From: Dokdonella_A sp044227025
Lineage (GTDB): Bacteria > Pseudomonadota > Gammaproteobacteria > Xanthomonadales > Rhodanobacteraceae
Assembly: GCF_044227025.1 (NCBI RefSeq)
Contig: NZ_JBGAFX010000006.1
Coordinates: 248,001-312,000 of the forward strand
Direction of reading: 5' to 3'
Length of the DNA: 64,000 nt
Below are positions 24,378 to 33,521 of the stretch, piece by piece. Within the stretch, counting starts at the first letter, position 1; every line of letters starts with the position of its first letter. The notes under the pieces are model-generated. The model did no database searches and had not been told where the DNA came from. It saw only the letters and a program-made list of their open reading frames with translations. The position numbers and the translations under genes were made by a program.

Positions 24378-25436
24378 GTGGGCCTGTTCACACCTAAAGC
24401 GCCGCCGCTGATCGGCGTCGACATCAGCTCCACCGCGGTCAAGCTGCTCCAGCTGGCCCAGGTCGGTGGTCGTTATCGCGTGGAGCACTACGCGGTCGAG
24501 CCATTGCCGCCGAATGCGGTGGTTGAAAAGAACATCGTCGAGGTCGAAGCCGTGGGCGAAGCGATTCGCCGCGCCTTCAACCGCTCGGGGACCCGCACGA
24601 AGTTCGCCGCCGCCGCCGTCGCGGGATCGGCCGTGATCACCAAGGTGATCCCGATGCCGGGCGACCTGTCCGACGAGGACATGGAAGCCCAGATCCAGGT
24701 CGAGGCGAACCAGTACATCCCGTATCCGATCGAGGAAGTCAGTCTCGACTTCGAGGTGCTCGGTCCGATCAAGGACAATCCGGACATGGTCAACGTCCTG
24801 CTCGCTGCCTCGCGCACCGAGAACGTCGACCTGCGCATCGCCGCGCTCGATCTGGGCGGCCTCGGCGCCAAGGTCATGGACGTCGAAGCGTTCGCGATGG
24901 AGAACGCGTTCAAGCTGATCTCGGACCAGTTGTCGGTGCCGAAGGACGCGGTGGTCGCGGTCGTCGACGTCGGCGCCACCATGACCACCCTGATCGTCCT
25001 CAAGAATCAGCGCACGATCTATTCGCGCGAGCAGGTCTTCGGCGGCAAGCAGCTCACCGACGAGGTGATGCGCCGCTATGGCCTCAGCTATGAGGAAGCC
25101 GGGCTGGCCAAGCGCCAGGGCGGCTTGCCCGAATCGTACGAGACCGAAGTGCTGGAGCCTTTCAAGGAAGCGATGGTCCAGCAGATCAGTCGCCTGTTGC
25201 AGTTCTTCTTCGCCGGCAGCGAATACAGCCGCGTCGACCAGGTCGTGCTCGCTGGCGGCTGTGCTTCGATTCCGGGAATCGCCGACATGGTCGAGGAGCA
25301 CCTCGGCGTGCCGTGCATCGTCGCCAACCCGCTCGCCGACATGTCGCTCTCCGGTCGCGTCCAGGCGCAAACGCTCGCCCAGGATGCGCCCGCGCTGATG
25401 ATTGCCTGCGGGCTCGCGCTCAGGAGCTTCGACTGA
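24378..25436 (+). CDS. pilM: Type IV pilus assembly protein PilM
   Basis: 352 aa actin-like (FtsA-type) cytoplasmic protein. LIGVDISSTAVKLLQL (phosphate-1 loop), VVAVVDVGATMTTLIVL (phosphate-2) and VVLAGGCASIPGIADMVEEHLG (adenosine site) are visible. It binds the N-terminus of PilN to build the inner-membrane alignment subcomplex. The GTG at 24378 was chosen (GGAAGGGG upstream, length 352, family-like N-terminus GLFTPKAPPLIG); a GTG at 24360 is also in frame. First of five tightly packed genes. Confidence 0.95.
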   Translation: MGLFTPKAPPLIGVDISSTAVKLLQLAQVGGRYRVEHYAVEPLPPNAVVEKNIVEVEAVGEAIRRAFNRSGTRTKFAAAAVAGSAVITKVIPMPGDLSDEDMEAQIQVEANQYIPYPIEEVSLDFEVLGPIKDNPDMVNVLLAASRTENVDLRIAALDLGGLGAKVMDVEAFAMENAFKLISDQLSVPKDAVVAVVDVGATMTTLIVLKNQRTIYSREQVFGGKQLTDEVMRRYGLSYEEAGLAKRQGGLPESYETEVLEPFKEAMVQQISRLLQFFFAGSEYSRVDQVVLAGGCASIPGIADMVEEHLGVPCIVANPLADMSLSGRVQAQTLAQDAPALMIACGLALRSFD

Positions 25437-26158
25437 TGGCCAACATCAACCTCCTGCCTTGGCGAGCCGAACGGCGCAAGCTGCGTGAGCGCGAGTTCTA
25501 CATGATGCTCGCGGTCGCGGCCGCGGGCGCGATCCTCGCATTTCTCGCCGCGATGTCCTGGATGAGTCACCTGATCAGCTCGCAGGAGGCGGACAACGCC
25601 TACCTGCAGCAGGAGATCACGGCACTGGACAAGAAGATCGAGGAAATCAAGGAACTGGACAAGCGCCGCTCCCAGTTGCTGACGCGCAAGGAAATCATCG
25701 AGCAACTTCAGTCCAACCGCTCGCAGATGGTCCATCTGTTCGACGAGATGGTGAAGACGATTCCGGATGGTGCGCGCCTCTCCACGATGAAACAGGCGGG
25801 CGACACGCTGACGCTCGAGGGCACCGCGGAATCGAACTCGCGCGTCGCCAGCTACATGCGCAACATCGACAATTCGCCCTGGATGGGTCGCACGGACCTC
25901 AGCAAGATCGAGAACAAGGCCGGAGTCAAGGAAGCCGACAAGAAGATGCCCTATCAGTTCTCCTTGGAAGTCAAGCTGCACAAGCCTGACGAGGCGAAGA
26001 AAGCCGAGGCGACAAAGGACGATCAGAAGGGTGATCAGACCGATGCCGCCAAGGCGCAATCGCCAAAGGCGGCGGGCGATGAATCGGCGGGCGGCGTGAA
26101 GGCGCCTGCCGATACCAAGATGCCAGCAGCTCCGGCCACGACGGGGGAGAAGAAATGA
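25436..26158 (+). CDS. pilN: Type IV pilus assembly protein PilN
   Basis: 240 aa. The N-terminal MANINLLPWRAERRKLRE is the PilM-binding motif (INLLPWR). One membrane segment (about 23-45), a coiled coil (about 50-95) and a periplasmic ferredoxin-like domain follow. Compared with PilN proteins of about 190-200 aa, it has a long Lys/Ala/Asp-rich C-terminal tail (from about residue 185), probably disordered. The ATG shares one base with the pilM stop. Confidence 0.94.
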   Translation: MANINLLPWRAERRKLREREFYMMLAVAAAGAILAFLAAMSWMSHLISSQEADNAYLQQEITALDKKIEEIKELDKRRSQLLTRKEIIEQLQSNRSQMVHLFDEMVKTIPDGARLSTMKQAGDTLTLEGTAESNSRVASYMRNIDNSPWMGRTDLSKIENKAGVKEADKKMPYQFSLEVKLHKPDEAKKAEATKDDQKGDQTDAAKAQSPKAAGDESAGGVKAPADTKMPAAPATTGEKK

Positions 26159-26856
26159 GCTTCCTCGACGATCTGAGAAATCTGGACCGCAACAACATCG
26201 GCGGTTGGTCGAAGGGCGTAAAGTTCTTCTTCGCCGCACTCATCGTTGCCGTGATCCTTCTTGCCGGCTGGTGGTTCGTCATCCGCGGCCAGCAGGACGA
26301 ACTCACGAACGTGCAGGCAAAGGAACTCACGCTGAAGAAGGAGTTCGCCGACAAGCAGGGCAAGGTCGTCAATCTCGAGGCCTATCGCAAGCAGCTGGCG
26401 GACATGGAAGAGATGCTGCAGACGATGCTGCGGCAGCTGCCGAGTCGTACCGAGATGCCCGACCTGCTGAACAACATCACGCAGGCCGCGCTCAGTGCCG
26501 GAATCGAGACGCAACTGTTCCAGCCCGGCGGAGAGGTCATGAAGGACTTCTATGCCGAGAAGCCCATCGCGCTGAAGATGCTCGGTACCTATCACCAGTT
26601 CGGCACGTTCATCAGCAATGTCGCATCGCTGCCGCGCGTAGTGATCCTCACGATGCATGACGTGTCGTTGAAGCCTGCGGGAGCCGAGGCAGGCAAGAGC
26701 GCTCCTGCCGGTCAGCTGCTGCTTGAAGGCACGGTAAAGACCTATCGCTACCTGGACGACGAAGAGCAGGCGAATGCTGCGGCTGCCGCAGCCGCAAAGG
26801 CCGGCAAGGCCGCGCCGGCCAGACCGGCGGCGAAGGCCAAGGCGGGAGGGGAATGA
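26155..26856 (+). CDS. pilO: Type IV pilus assembly protein PilO
   Basis: 233 aa. Cytoplasmic stub LDDLRNLDRNNIGGW, one membrane helix (FFFAALIVAVILLAGWWFVI), coiled coil, then the periplasmic domain with QLADMEEMLQTMLRQLPSRTEMPDLL and YHQFGTFISNVASLPRVVILT, all PilO-typical. It heterodimerises with PilN and bridges to PilP. Ala/Lys-rich C-terminal tail. ATG overlaps the pilN stop by 4 nt. Confidence 0.95.
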   Translation: MSFLDDLRNLDRNNIGGWSKGVKFFFAALIVAVILLAGWWFVIRGQQDELTNVQAKELTLKKEFADKQGKVVNLEAYRKQLADMEEMLQTMLRQLPSRTEMPDLLNNITQAALSAGIETQLFQPGGEVMKDFYAEKPIALKMLGTYHQFGTFISNVASLPRVVILTMHDVSLKPAGAEAGKSAPAGQLLLEGTVKTYRYLDDEEQANAAAAAAAKAGKAAPARPAAKAKAGGE

Positions 26857-26857
26857 G

Positions 26858-27385
26858 ATGAGCAAGGTGATCACATTCCCGTTGCGCATGGCGGGCATTC
26901 TTGCGGTAGTTGCGCTGGTCGGTTGCAGCCAGGGCGAGTCACCGCAGCAATGGGTCGCGCGCGAAAAGGCGAAGAAGGGTGCGCCGTTGGCGCCACTGCC
27001 CGTCATCAAGACCTTCGAGGCGTTCCTGTACAAGGATCAGGATCTGCGTGATCCGTTCGGACTGAGTCTGGAAGAGCAGGACCAGGCCAACAGCAGCGGA
27101 CCGCATCCGGACCAGAACCGACCGCGCGAAGCCCTGGAATCGTTCCCGCTGGATGGGCTCAAGATGTCGGGAACACTCGGGTCATCCAAGAGCATGGAAG
27201 GATTGCTCCGGGATCCCGATGGAGTAGTCCATCGCATTCGTGTCGGCAACTACATCGGCCAGAACTACGGTCGCATCATCGGCATCGCCGAGGATCACAT
27301 CGACCTGGTCGAGCTGGTCCCGAACGGTGCCGGCGGCTGGATGGAACGGCAGGCAAAGATTTCCCTCGGCGATACCAAGCAATGA
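26858..27385 (+). CDS. pilP: Type IV pilus assembly lipoprotein PilP
   Basis: 175 aa inner-membrane lipoprotein: signal with lipobox ALVGC (Cys23), a linker carrying a YKDQDLRDPFGL segment, and the beta-sandwich with LDGLKMSGTLGSSKSMEGLL and VHRIRVGNYIGQNYGRIIGI. It links PilNO to the N-domains of the PilQ secretin. It starts 1 nt after the pilO stop and overlaps pilQ by 4 nt. Confidence 0.95.
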   Translation: MSKVITFPLRMAGILAVVALVGCSQGESPQQWVAREKAKKGAPLAPLPVIKTFEAFLYKDQDLRDPFGLSLEEQDQANSSGPHPDQNRPREALESFPLDGLKMSGTLGSSKSMEGLLRDPDGVVHRIRVGNYIGQNYGRIIGIAEDHIDLVELVPNGAGGWMERQAKISLGDTKQ

Positions 27386-29670
27386 CCGATTCATTGGGGA
27401 CGAAGCTCATGACCACGACATTCGCTGCAACCTCGGAGCGCAAGTTCGCCTTCCGCGCGGTGCGGTCTCACCTGCTTGGAATCCTGGCCTTCGTGGGCCT
27501 CGTTCTCGGTGCGAGCGCGCATGCGGAGAGCGTGCTGGAGGACATCGCGTACACGGCCCTGCCAGGCGGCAAGGTCGAGGTCACGCTGAAGTTCACCGGT
27601 CCGGCCATCGCGCCTCAGGTATTCTCGACCGAGAATCCGCCGAGCATCGCGCTCGATTTCGCCGACACGCGCAATGCCTTCAGCAAGCGCAAGGTCGACG
27701 TCGGCGCTGGCGCGGTATCCGCGGTGTCGGCGATCGAGGCAGCCGGACGCACTCGCGTCGTTGCCGATTTGTTCCGCATGGCGGGATACGACACCCGCGT
27801 GAACGGCAACAACGTCGTCCTCTCGATCAACAACGGTATCGTCGGCTCATCGACGGTCGCCGCTTCCGCCGCCAAGGCGGATCCGACCAAGGCGGTCGGC
27901 GGAGGACAGAACGTCGAGCTTTCCAATGTCGATTTCCGCCGTGGCAAGAATGGCGAGGGCCGCGTCGTCGTGAGCTTCAGCGGTCCCGGCGCGTCGGCGA
28001 ATCTGCGTCGCGAGGGCAACAACATCGTCCTCGATCTTCTCAACGTGAAGCTGGCTGCGAGCCAGGCACAACATCTCGATGTGCTTGATTTCGCCACTCC
28101 GGTGCAGTCGATCGATACCCGCGTGCGTGGTGCCGGCGTGCACATGGAGATCGTCGCCAAGCAACCGTACGAACAACTCGCGTACCAAAGCGGCAACGAA
28201 TACGTGGTCGAGGTCGCTCCGAAGAAGGAAGAGAAGCTCAAGGGCAAGAACGCCGAGCCGGATTACAACGGCAGCCGGGTCACGTTCAATTTCCAGGACA
28301 TCCCGACGCGCTCGGTGCTGCAGCTGATCGCGGACGTGTCCGACCTCAACATCGTCGTCTCGGACAGCGTGCAGGGCAATGTGACCTTGCGCCTGATCAA
28401 CGTGCCGTGGGACCAGGCGCTCGACATCGTGCTGCAGGCGAAGGGTCTCGACAAGCGCCGTCGTGGCAACGTCATCTGGGTCGCCCCGCAGAAGGAGATC
28501 GCCGATCGCGAGGAAGCGATTGCCGATGCGCGTCTGAAAATGGAAGACAAGGACGAGCTCATCACCGACTACATCCCGGTCAGCTACGGCAAGGCAAAGG
28601 ACATCGCCGCGTTGCTCACCAAGGACACGCAGACCAACAGCGCCGGCGGCACAGCAACAACGGGATCGCAGGTGCAGCGCGGTTTCCTGTCTTCCCGCGG
28701 CAGCGTGACGTTCGACGACCGCACCAATACGCTGCTGGTCAGCGACATCCCGTCGAAGGTCCAGGAGATTCGCCAGCTTATCGCCGTGCTTGATCGTCCG
28801 GTGCAGCAGGTGCTGATCGAGTCGCGCATCGTGATTGCGACCGACAGTTTCGCCCGCGAACTCGGCGTCAAGTTCGGTGTGACCGGCGCGCGTCGCGACA
28901 GCAACGGCAACGTGGTCGCGTCCAGCGGAAATTCACTCGGCGCCGACTACATGATCGATCAGGCGTTCGCCGGGCGTCTGACCCCGGGCGGCACTCCCTA
29001 TCCGATCTTCCCGCCGGGCCTCAATGGCGGTCGCGTCACGCAGGAGGGCAACGTCCTGAACAATCGCTACAATGTGAACATGCCGGTAACCAATCCCGCC
29101 GGCAGCCTCGGGCTGGCGATTCTCGGTGCGGACTACCTGCTTGATCTCGAGCTCTCGGCGGCGCAGACCGAGGGTCGTGGTGAAGTCATTTCGAGTCCGC
29201 GCGTGATCACGGCCAACCAGCAGGAAGCGGACATCAAGCAGGGACAGGAAATTGGTTACGTCACGATTTCGGCGGGCAGTGGTGGCGGTATCGGCACCCC
29301 GACCGTCAACTTCAAGGACGTCGTGCTCGAGCTCAAGGTCACCCCGACGATCACCGCGGACGACCGCGTCGTCTTGAACCTCAACGTCAAGAAGGACAAT
29401 GTCGCCGGCTTCGTCGACAGCCCGGGTGGCGGTCAGGTGCCGACCATCGACAAACGCGAAATCAGCACCGAGGTACTGGTCGACAACGGCCAGACCGTCG
29501 TGCTCGGTGGCGTCTACGAGGTAAGCAAGTCGGAGACGCAGAAAAAGGTGCCGATGCTCGGCGACATCCCGATTCTCGGCAACCTGTTCAAGAACCGGGG
29601 CCGGCAGGACAACAAGGCGGAGCTCCTGATCTTCGTCACGCCGCGCATCCTCAGCGACAACCTGAAATAA
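27382..29670 (+). CDS. pilQ: Type IV pilus secretin PilQ
   Basis: 762 aa outer-membrane secretin. Signal peptide (to ASAHA), two AMIN-type domains (about 45-240), a secretin/TonB short domain (NFQDIPTRSVLQLIADVSDLNIVVSD), the N1 domain, then the secretin core with VLIESRIVIATDSFARELGVKFG, AAQTEGRGEVISSPRVITANQQ, GVYEVSKSETQKKVPMLGDIPILGNLF and the C-terminal LLIFVTPRI. It forms the channel through which the pilus exits. A start at MTTTFAA (nine codons in) is also possible. Confidence 0.96.
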   Translation: MTDSLGTKLMTTTFAATSERKFAFRAVRSHLLGILAFVGLVLGASAHAESVLEDIAYTALPGGKVEVTLKFTGPAIAPQVFSTENPPSIALDFADTRNAFSKRKVDVGAGAVSAVSAIEAAGRTRVVADLFRMAGYDTRVNGNNVVLSINNGIVGSSTVAASAAKADPTKAVGGGQNVELSNVDFRRGKNGEGRVVVSFSGPGASANLRREGNNIVLDLLNVKLAASQAQHLDVLDFATPVQSIDTRVRGAGVHMEIVAKQPYEQLAYQSGNEYVVEVAPKKEEKLKGKNAEPDYNGSRVTFNFQDIPTRSVLQLIADVSDLNIVVSDSVQGNVTLRLINVPWDQALDIVLQAKGLDKRRRGNVIWVAPQKEIADREEAIADARLKMEDKDELITDYIPVSYGKAKDIAALLTKDTQTNSAGGTATTGSQVQRGFLSSRGSVTFDDRTNTLLVSDIPSKVQEIRQLIAVLDRPVQQVLIESRIVIATDSFARELGVKFGVTGARRDSNGNVVASSGNSLGADYMIDQAFAGRLTPGGTPYPIFPPGLNGGRVTQEGNVLNNRYNVNMPVTNPAGSLGLAILGADYLLDLELSAAQTEGRGEVISSPRVITANQQEADIKQGQEIGYVTISAGSGGGIGTPTVNFKDVVLELKVTPTITADDRVVLNLNVKKDNVAGFVDSPGGGQVPTIDKREISTEVLVDNGQTVVLGGVYEVSKSETQKKVPMLGDIPILGNLFKNRGRQDNKAELLIFVTPRILSDNLK

Positions 29671-29750
29671 GTGCGGTCGCTGTAACGAATCCCGCGCATT
29701 GAATCGCGGATCATCGACTGCAACCGAATTCGCTGGACTGGAGATAGCAC

Positions 29751-32012
29751 ATGAAATTTTTCGGCAAGACCCTGGGGCTGATGCTCGCCGGCCTCGCGCT
29801 GGCCGGCTGTGGTGGCGGTGGCGGTGACGGTGGAACCTTCATTCCGCAGAGCGGAACGATCACGCTGACCGCGTCGACGACGACGTTGCCATTGAATACG
29901 GCCGGCTATGATCCAGCCCAACGCGGCGCACCCACGCAGGCCGAAGTTACTGCGATTTGGCGTAACCCCGACGGGTCTCTGGTCACCGGCCACGACATCT
30001 CGGTCAGTATTTCGCCGATCACGGTCGCGGCCATTTCCTGCCTTGCGGCCGGCAGCGGCGGCGCCGGCGGCGGTGGTGCGACATGTGGAACCACCAGCGA
30101 CCTCTATGGCCAGGTGACGATCGCAGGGACCAATGGCCAAGCCACGTTCTTCGTGAATTCGCGCCTGACCGCCGGTACCGCGAATCTCGTCGTGAGTGCG
30201 ATTGATCCGACGACATTGCGCACCGTGAGCGCCAGCGTGGCATTTACCGTTACCAGCGGCGTCGGTACGAATCCCGCGACTGTCGCGCTGGTACCAGACC
30301 CGCCCGGCGTATACCTGCCGAGTTCCGGTGGCAGCTCCAATTCGGTCATCACCGCGACGGTGCGCGATGGTGGCGCCCAGCTGGTGCCCGATCCGGCGAG
30401 TGGCACTGACAACCTTCGATACGAGATCCTGAGCGAAGCCGGCAACGCATTGCTGACGGCGGCCTCGGCGAGTGGTTCGGCGAGCGGCACGAGTGTGACG
30501 ACGCATACGGTCCATGGCGTCGCGACCGCTTCGTTCCAGGCGGGCGATTCGACCCCCCAAGGACCGATCCAGATTCGAGCGACAGCCGACCGCGCCGACA
30601 ACAATGTCAGCAATGGCATCCAGGATCCGGTCAGCTTCACCACTTCGGTGATCGTCTCCGACGGCAAGCTTTACAGCATCACGATCACCTCGCCGGACAC
30701 GAACGCGATCCTGGTGAACACGGTTTCGGATCAGGTTTCTGCGGATATTCCCCCGCCCGATCCGGATGCCACCTACAGCTTGACGGTCAGCGCGCTCGGT
30801 ACCGACCGCCAGGGCAATCCGGTGCTGCCGGGTACGCCCATCCGTTTCGGCTCGATCGACGAGCCGGTGGGCACGTTCAATGCGGGTGTCGATGCGAACC
30901 GCTTCCTGATTGCAGGCGGCGACGGCAATCCGCAGGAGGGCGGCACGCTGTTCACCGCGCCGGGCGGGCACTTCCGTACCGCGGGCGGTGGAGCGGGTCC
31001 GGGCGATGCGCTGGTCGTGTTCGGCAAGACCCAGCATGGCGCACCCCAGGGGAATGAAGACCTCGAGAGCGCATTGACGGTAGCGCGCGTCAATTCCGAG
31101 ACGAGCCTGAACACGAGCTCTCCGTTCAACAACAACGACACCACCGGCACGAGCGTGGATTACGGCAACGTACTGGATTACATCGTTGGCCGCAGCCAGC
31201 ACGGCAACATCACGGCGAGCGCGACGACCAACAATCTGGGCGTCGCCCACGCTACCTTGAACTACACGGTCAGCACGCTCGGCCACATCGTTGCGATGTG
31301 GGCGCAGGGCGATGGCATCGACCGCGTGACGCAGGGTGCGCGACGCGTCACCGATGCAGTCGAGCTGGTCTATCCGGGCGTGGCGCCGGCGACCTTGGTT
31401 GCTTTCCCGTCGCCGATCCCGGGCAACACCGTGACGCCGGTAACCGTGTGCTTCCGCGATGCGCTGAACTCTCCGATCCAGGGTGTCCATATCGGCTTCC
31501 AGATGCAGCTTGGTGGCGGTACGGGCAACATCGACGGCAACGGCACCAGCGGTACGCTCGACAATGCGACCGGGCCGGACGGTTGCGCGGACGCAATCGT
31601 GACGACCAGCGGCATGCCGGTGAGCAGTGGAGCCGGGGCTGCAGGCAGCATCACGTTCAGCGTCGGCGGTGCGACGGCCCAGGTCGATATCATCGTGCAG
31701 CTCGCCTTCCTTTCGAATGGCGGTGTTGGACGCATCTGCACCAACAGCGCGCCAACGGCGGTGGTAACGGTGAAGGCATTCACGACCACGGGCGCGCCCG
31801 CTGCGGGCGTGTCGATCACCGCCGTCTGCTCCGGCGGAACGGCGACTCCGGGCACCTCGGTCACCGGGCAGAACGGTTCAGCAACATTCAACGTCACCGG
31901 TACTCCGGACTCGACGACCACCTGCACGTTTACCGCCCAGGGCGTCGCGCCACTGACCCTCACCGTCCTGATCCCGGGTGCGGACGATTTCAGTCCGCCG
32001 TGCGGGCCGTGA
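29751..32012 (+). CDS. Large Ig-like (Big-1/invasin-type) domain lipoprotein
   Basis: 753 aa. Lipoprotein signal with LALAGC (Cys20) followed by a glycine linker (GGGGGDGG). The rest is repeated beta-sandwich modules with Big-like features such as GQVTIAGTNGQATFFVNS, GVATASFQAG, GVAHATLNYTVST, PIQGVHIGFQM and GTSVTGQNGSATFNVTGT. Probably five to six modules, several with paired cysteines near the C-terminus. It is 80 nt after pilQ and ends at a strong terminator, so it may be the last gene of the pil transcript. A surface or periplasmic structural or adhesive role is inferred. Confidence 0.8.
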   Translation: MKFFGKTLGLMLAGLALAGCGGGGGDGGTFIPQSGTITLTASTTTLPLNTAGYDPAQRGAPTQAEVTAIWRNPDGSLVTGHDISVSISPITVAAISCLAAGSGGAGGGGATCGTTSDLYGQVTIAGTNGQATFFVNSRLTAGTANLVVSAIDPTTLRTVSASVAFTVTSGVGTNPATVALVPDPPGVYLPSSGGSSNSVITATVRDGGAQLVPDPASGTDNLRYEILSEAGNALLTAASASGSASGTSVTTHTVHGVATASFQAGDSTPQGPIQIRATADRADNNVSNGIQDPVSFTTSVIVSDGKLYSITITSPDTNAILVNTVSDQVSADIPPPDPDATYSLTVSALGTDRQGNPVLPGTPIRFGSIDEPVGTFNAGVDANRFLIAGGDGNPQEGGTLFTAPGGHFRTAGGGAGPGDALVVFGKTQHGAPQGNEDLESALTVARVNSETSLNTSSPFNNNDTTGTSVDYGNVLDYIVGRSQHGNITASATTNNLGVAHATLNYTVSTLGHIVAMWAQGDGIDRVTQGARRVTDAVELVYPGVAPATLVAFPSPIPGNTVTPVTVCFRDALNSPIQGVHIGFQMQLGGGTGNIDGNGTSGTLDNATGPDGCADAIVTTSGMPVSSGAGAAGSITFSVGGATAQVDIIVQLAFLSNGGVGRICTNSAPTAVVTVKAFTTTGAPAAGVSITAVCSGGTATPGTSVTGQNGSATFNVTGTPDSTTTCTFTAQGVAPLTLTVLIPGADDFSPPCGP

Positions 32013-32033
32013 CGAATCGGCAATGAACCGAGT

Positions 32034-32068
32034 AGAAGGGCCGCAGCGATGCGGCCCTTCTTCTTTTC
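32034..32068 (+). terminator. Strong Rho-independent terminator closing the pil/Ig-lipoprotein unit
   Basis: AGAAGGGCCGCA-GCGA-TGCGGCCCTTCT, a perfect 12-bp stem with a tetraloop, followed by TCTTTTCC. Confidence 0.9.
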
Positions 32069-32217
32069 CGGCGTTGCGACGTACTGGATGCGGCAAGCGA
32101 TCTGCATCCGACGCTCGGCGCCACGCACGTCGCGAAGCCTGCAACGTGCGAGCGGGCGATGTACGATCCGGCTACGTCCACGTGCCCGCGCACCGGTGGC
32201 ATCCAGGGGGATCGCGC

Positions 32218-33378
32218 TTGCAGCCCTACAGCGAGTTGTTCAAGGCCGGCGAGCTCGTGTTCGCCGAGGGTGACGCGCCGTCCGGCGCGTACCTGATCGA
32301 ATCCGGCCGCATCGAGATCAGCACGACCCAGCTCGGCGAGCCGCGCGTGCTCGGCGTGCTGGGCCCCGGCATGCTGCTCGGCGAAATGGCGGTGCTCGAC
32401 GAATCCACGCGCACCGCGACGGCGCGCGCATTGACCGACTGTCGCCTGATCCTCATCGGCAAGGACCAGTTTGCCGAACGGCTTGCCGCGGCAGATCCTG
32501 TCGTCCGCGCGCTGCTGATGAGCCAGTTGACGCGCTACCGCTCCGCGCTTGCGACCCTGACCGGCGATACGCGCGATGCCGGAAGCGCCGCGACGGTCGA
32601 GCCGCACGAGGCGTTTGCGCTCGGCAAGATCCGCCTCGAAAGCGAGTTGCGCGCGGCGCTTGAGCGCAAGGAACTGGAGCTGCGCCTGCAACCGATCGAG
32701 GAGATCGTCAGCGGTCGCATCGCCGGCTACGAGGCGCTCGTGCGCTGGACCCATCCCGAGCGCGGTGCGGTTTCGCCGGCCGAGTTCATCCGGCTTGCCG
32801 AAGAGACCTCGCTGATCCTGCCGATCGGCGACTACGTGCTGGAACGCGCGTGCGACATGCTGGTCGAACTGCGCAAGCGCGGGTTCAAGCCGCTGCCGTT
32901 CATCGCGGCGAACCTGTCGGGCCGGCAGATCGATGATCCGACCCTGGTCGAGCGGATCCTGGCCCTGCTGCGTGCACGCGACCTGCCGCCCGACCGGCTC
33001 AAGCTGGAAGTCACCGAAAGCCTCGTGATGGACCATGCGCGCATCGGCGAATTGCTCGCGCGCTGCCACGCCGTCGGCATGCCGGTTGCGCTCGACGATT
33101 TCGGTACCGGCTATTCGAACCTCGGGCCGCTGCTGACCTTGAATTTCGACCAGATCAAGCTCGATGCGAGCTTCATCCGCGCGCTCGACCGCCCGCGAGG
33201 CGTGGCGATGGTCGGCGTGATCGTCGGCATGGCGCATGCGCTCGATTGCGACCTCATTGCCGAAGGCGTCGAGACACGCGAGCAGCGCGAAGTCCTGCAT
33301 CGACTCGGGTGCCGCTACGCGCAGGGCTGGCTGGTCGGCAAGCCGCTTTCGCTCGAAGACGTGCTCGGCCGGCACTGA
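32218..33378 (+). CDS. Cyclic-nucleotide-binding domain plus EAL c-di-GMP phosphodiesterase
   Basis: 386 aa. Residues about 5-110 are a cNMP-binding/CRP-like domain (GELVFAEGDAPSGAYLIESGRIEI, then GPGMLLGEMAVLDESTRTATARA). Residues about 140-380 are EAL, with YEALVRWTHP, IAANLSGRQ, KLEVTES, VALDDFGTGYSN, IKLDASF, AEGVET and YAQGW, so all the usual metal and catalytic residues are present and hydrolysis of c-di-GMP is expected. The start is uncertain: TTG at 32218 with AGGGGG upstream fits the domain boundary, and no good in-frame ATG exists. No membrane segment. Confidence 0.85.
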   Translation: MQPYSELFKAGELVFAEGDAPSGAYLIESGRIEISTTQLGEPRVLGVLGPGMLLGEMAVLDESTRTATARALTDCRLILIGKDQFAERLAAADPVVRALLMSQLTRYRSALATLTGDTRDAGSAATVEPHEAFALGKIRLESELRAALERKELELRLQPIEEIVSGRIAGYEALVRWTHPERGAVSPAEFIRLAEETSLILPIGDYVLERACDMLVELRKRGFKPLPFIAANLSGRQIDDPTLVERILALLRARDLPPDRLKLEVTESLVMDHARIGELLARCHAVGMPVALDDFGTGYSNLGPLLTLNFDQIKLDASFIRALDRPRGVAMVGVIVGMAHALDCDLIAEGVETREQREVLHRLGCRYAQGWLVGKPLSLEDVLGRH

Positions 33379-33521
33379 CCGGAAGCGATTGCAGGCGCCC
33401 CGGCGCATGCCGCGGCCATGCTGCGTGAACGGTTCCATGATGGATCGCGAAACCAAACGTGCCCTGCGCTGTCCGAGCTGGCACCAACCCGTGCGATCAT
33501 CGGATTTTCCCCGGACAGCCC

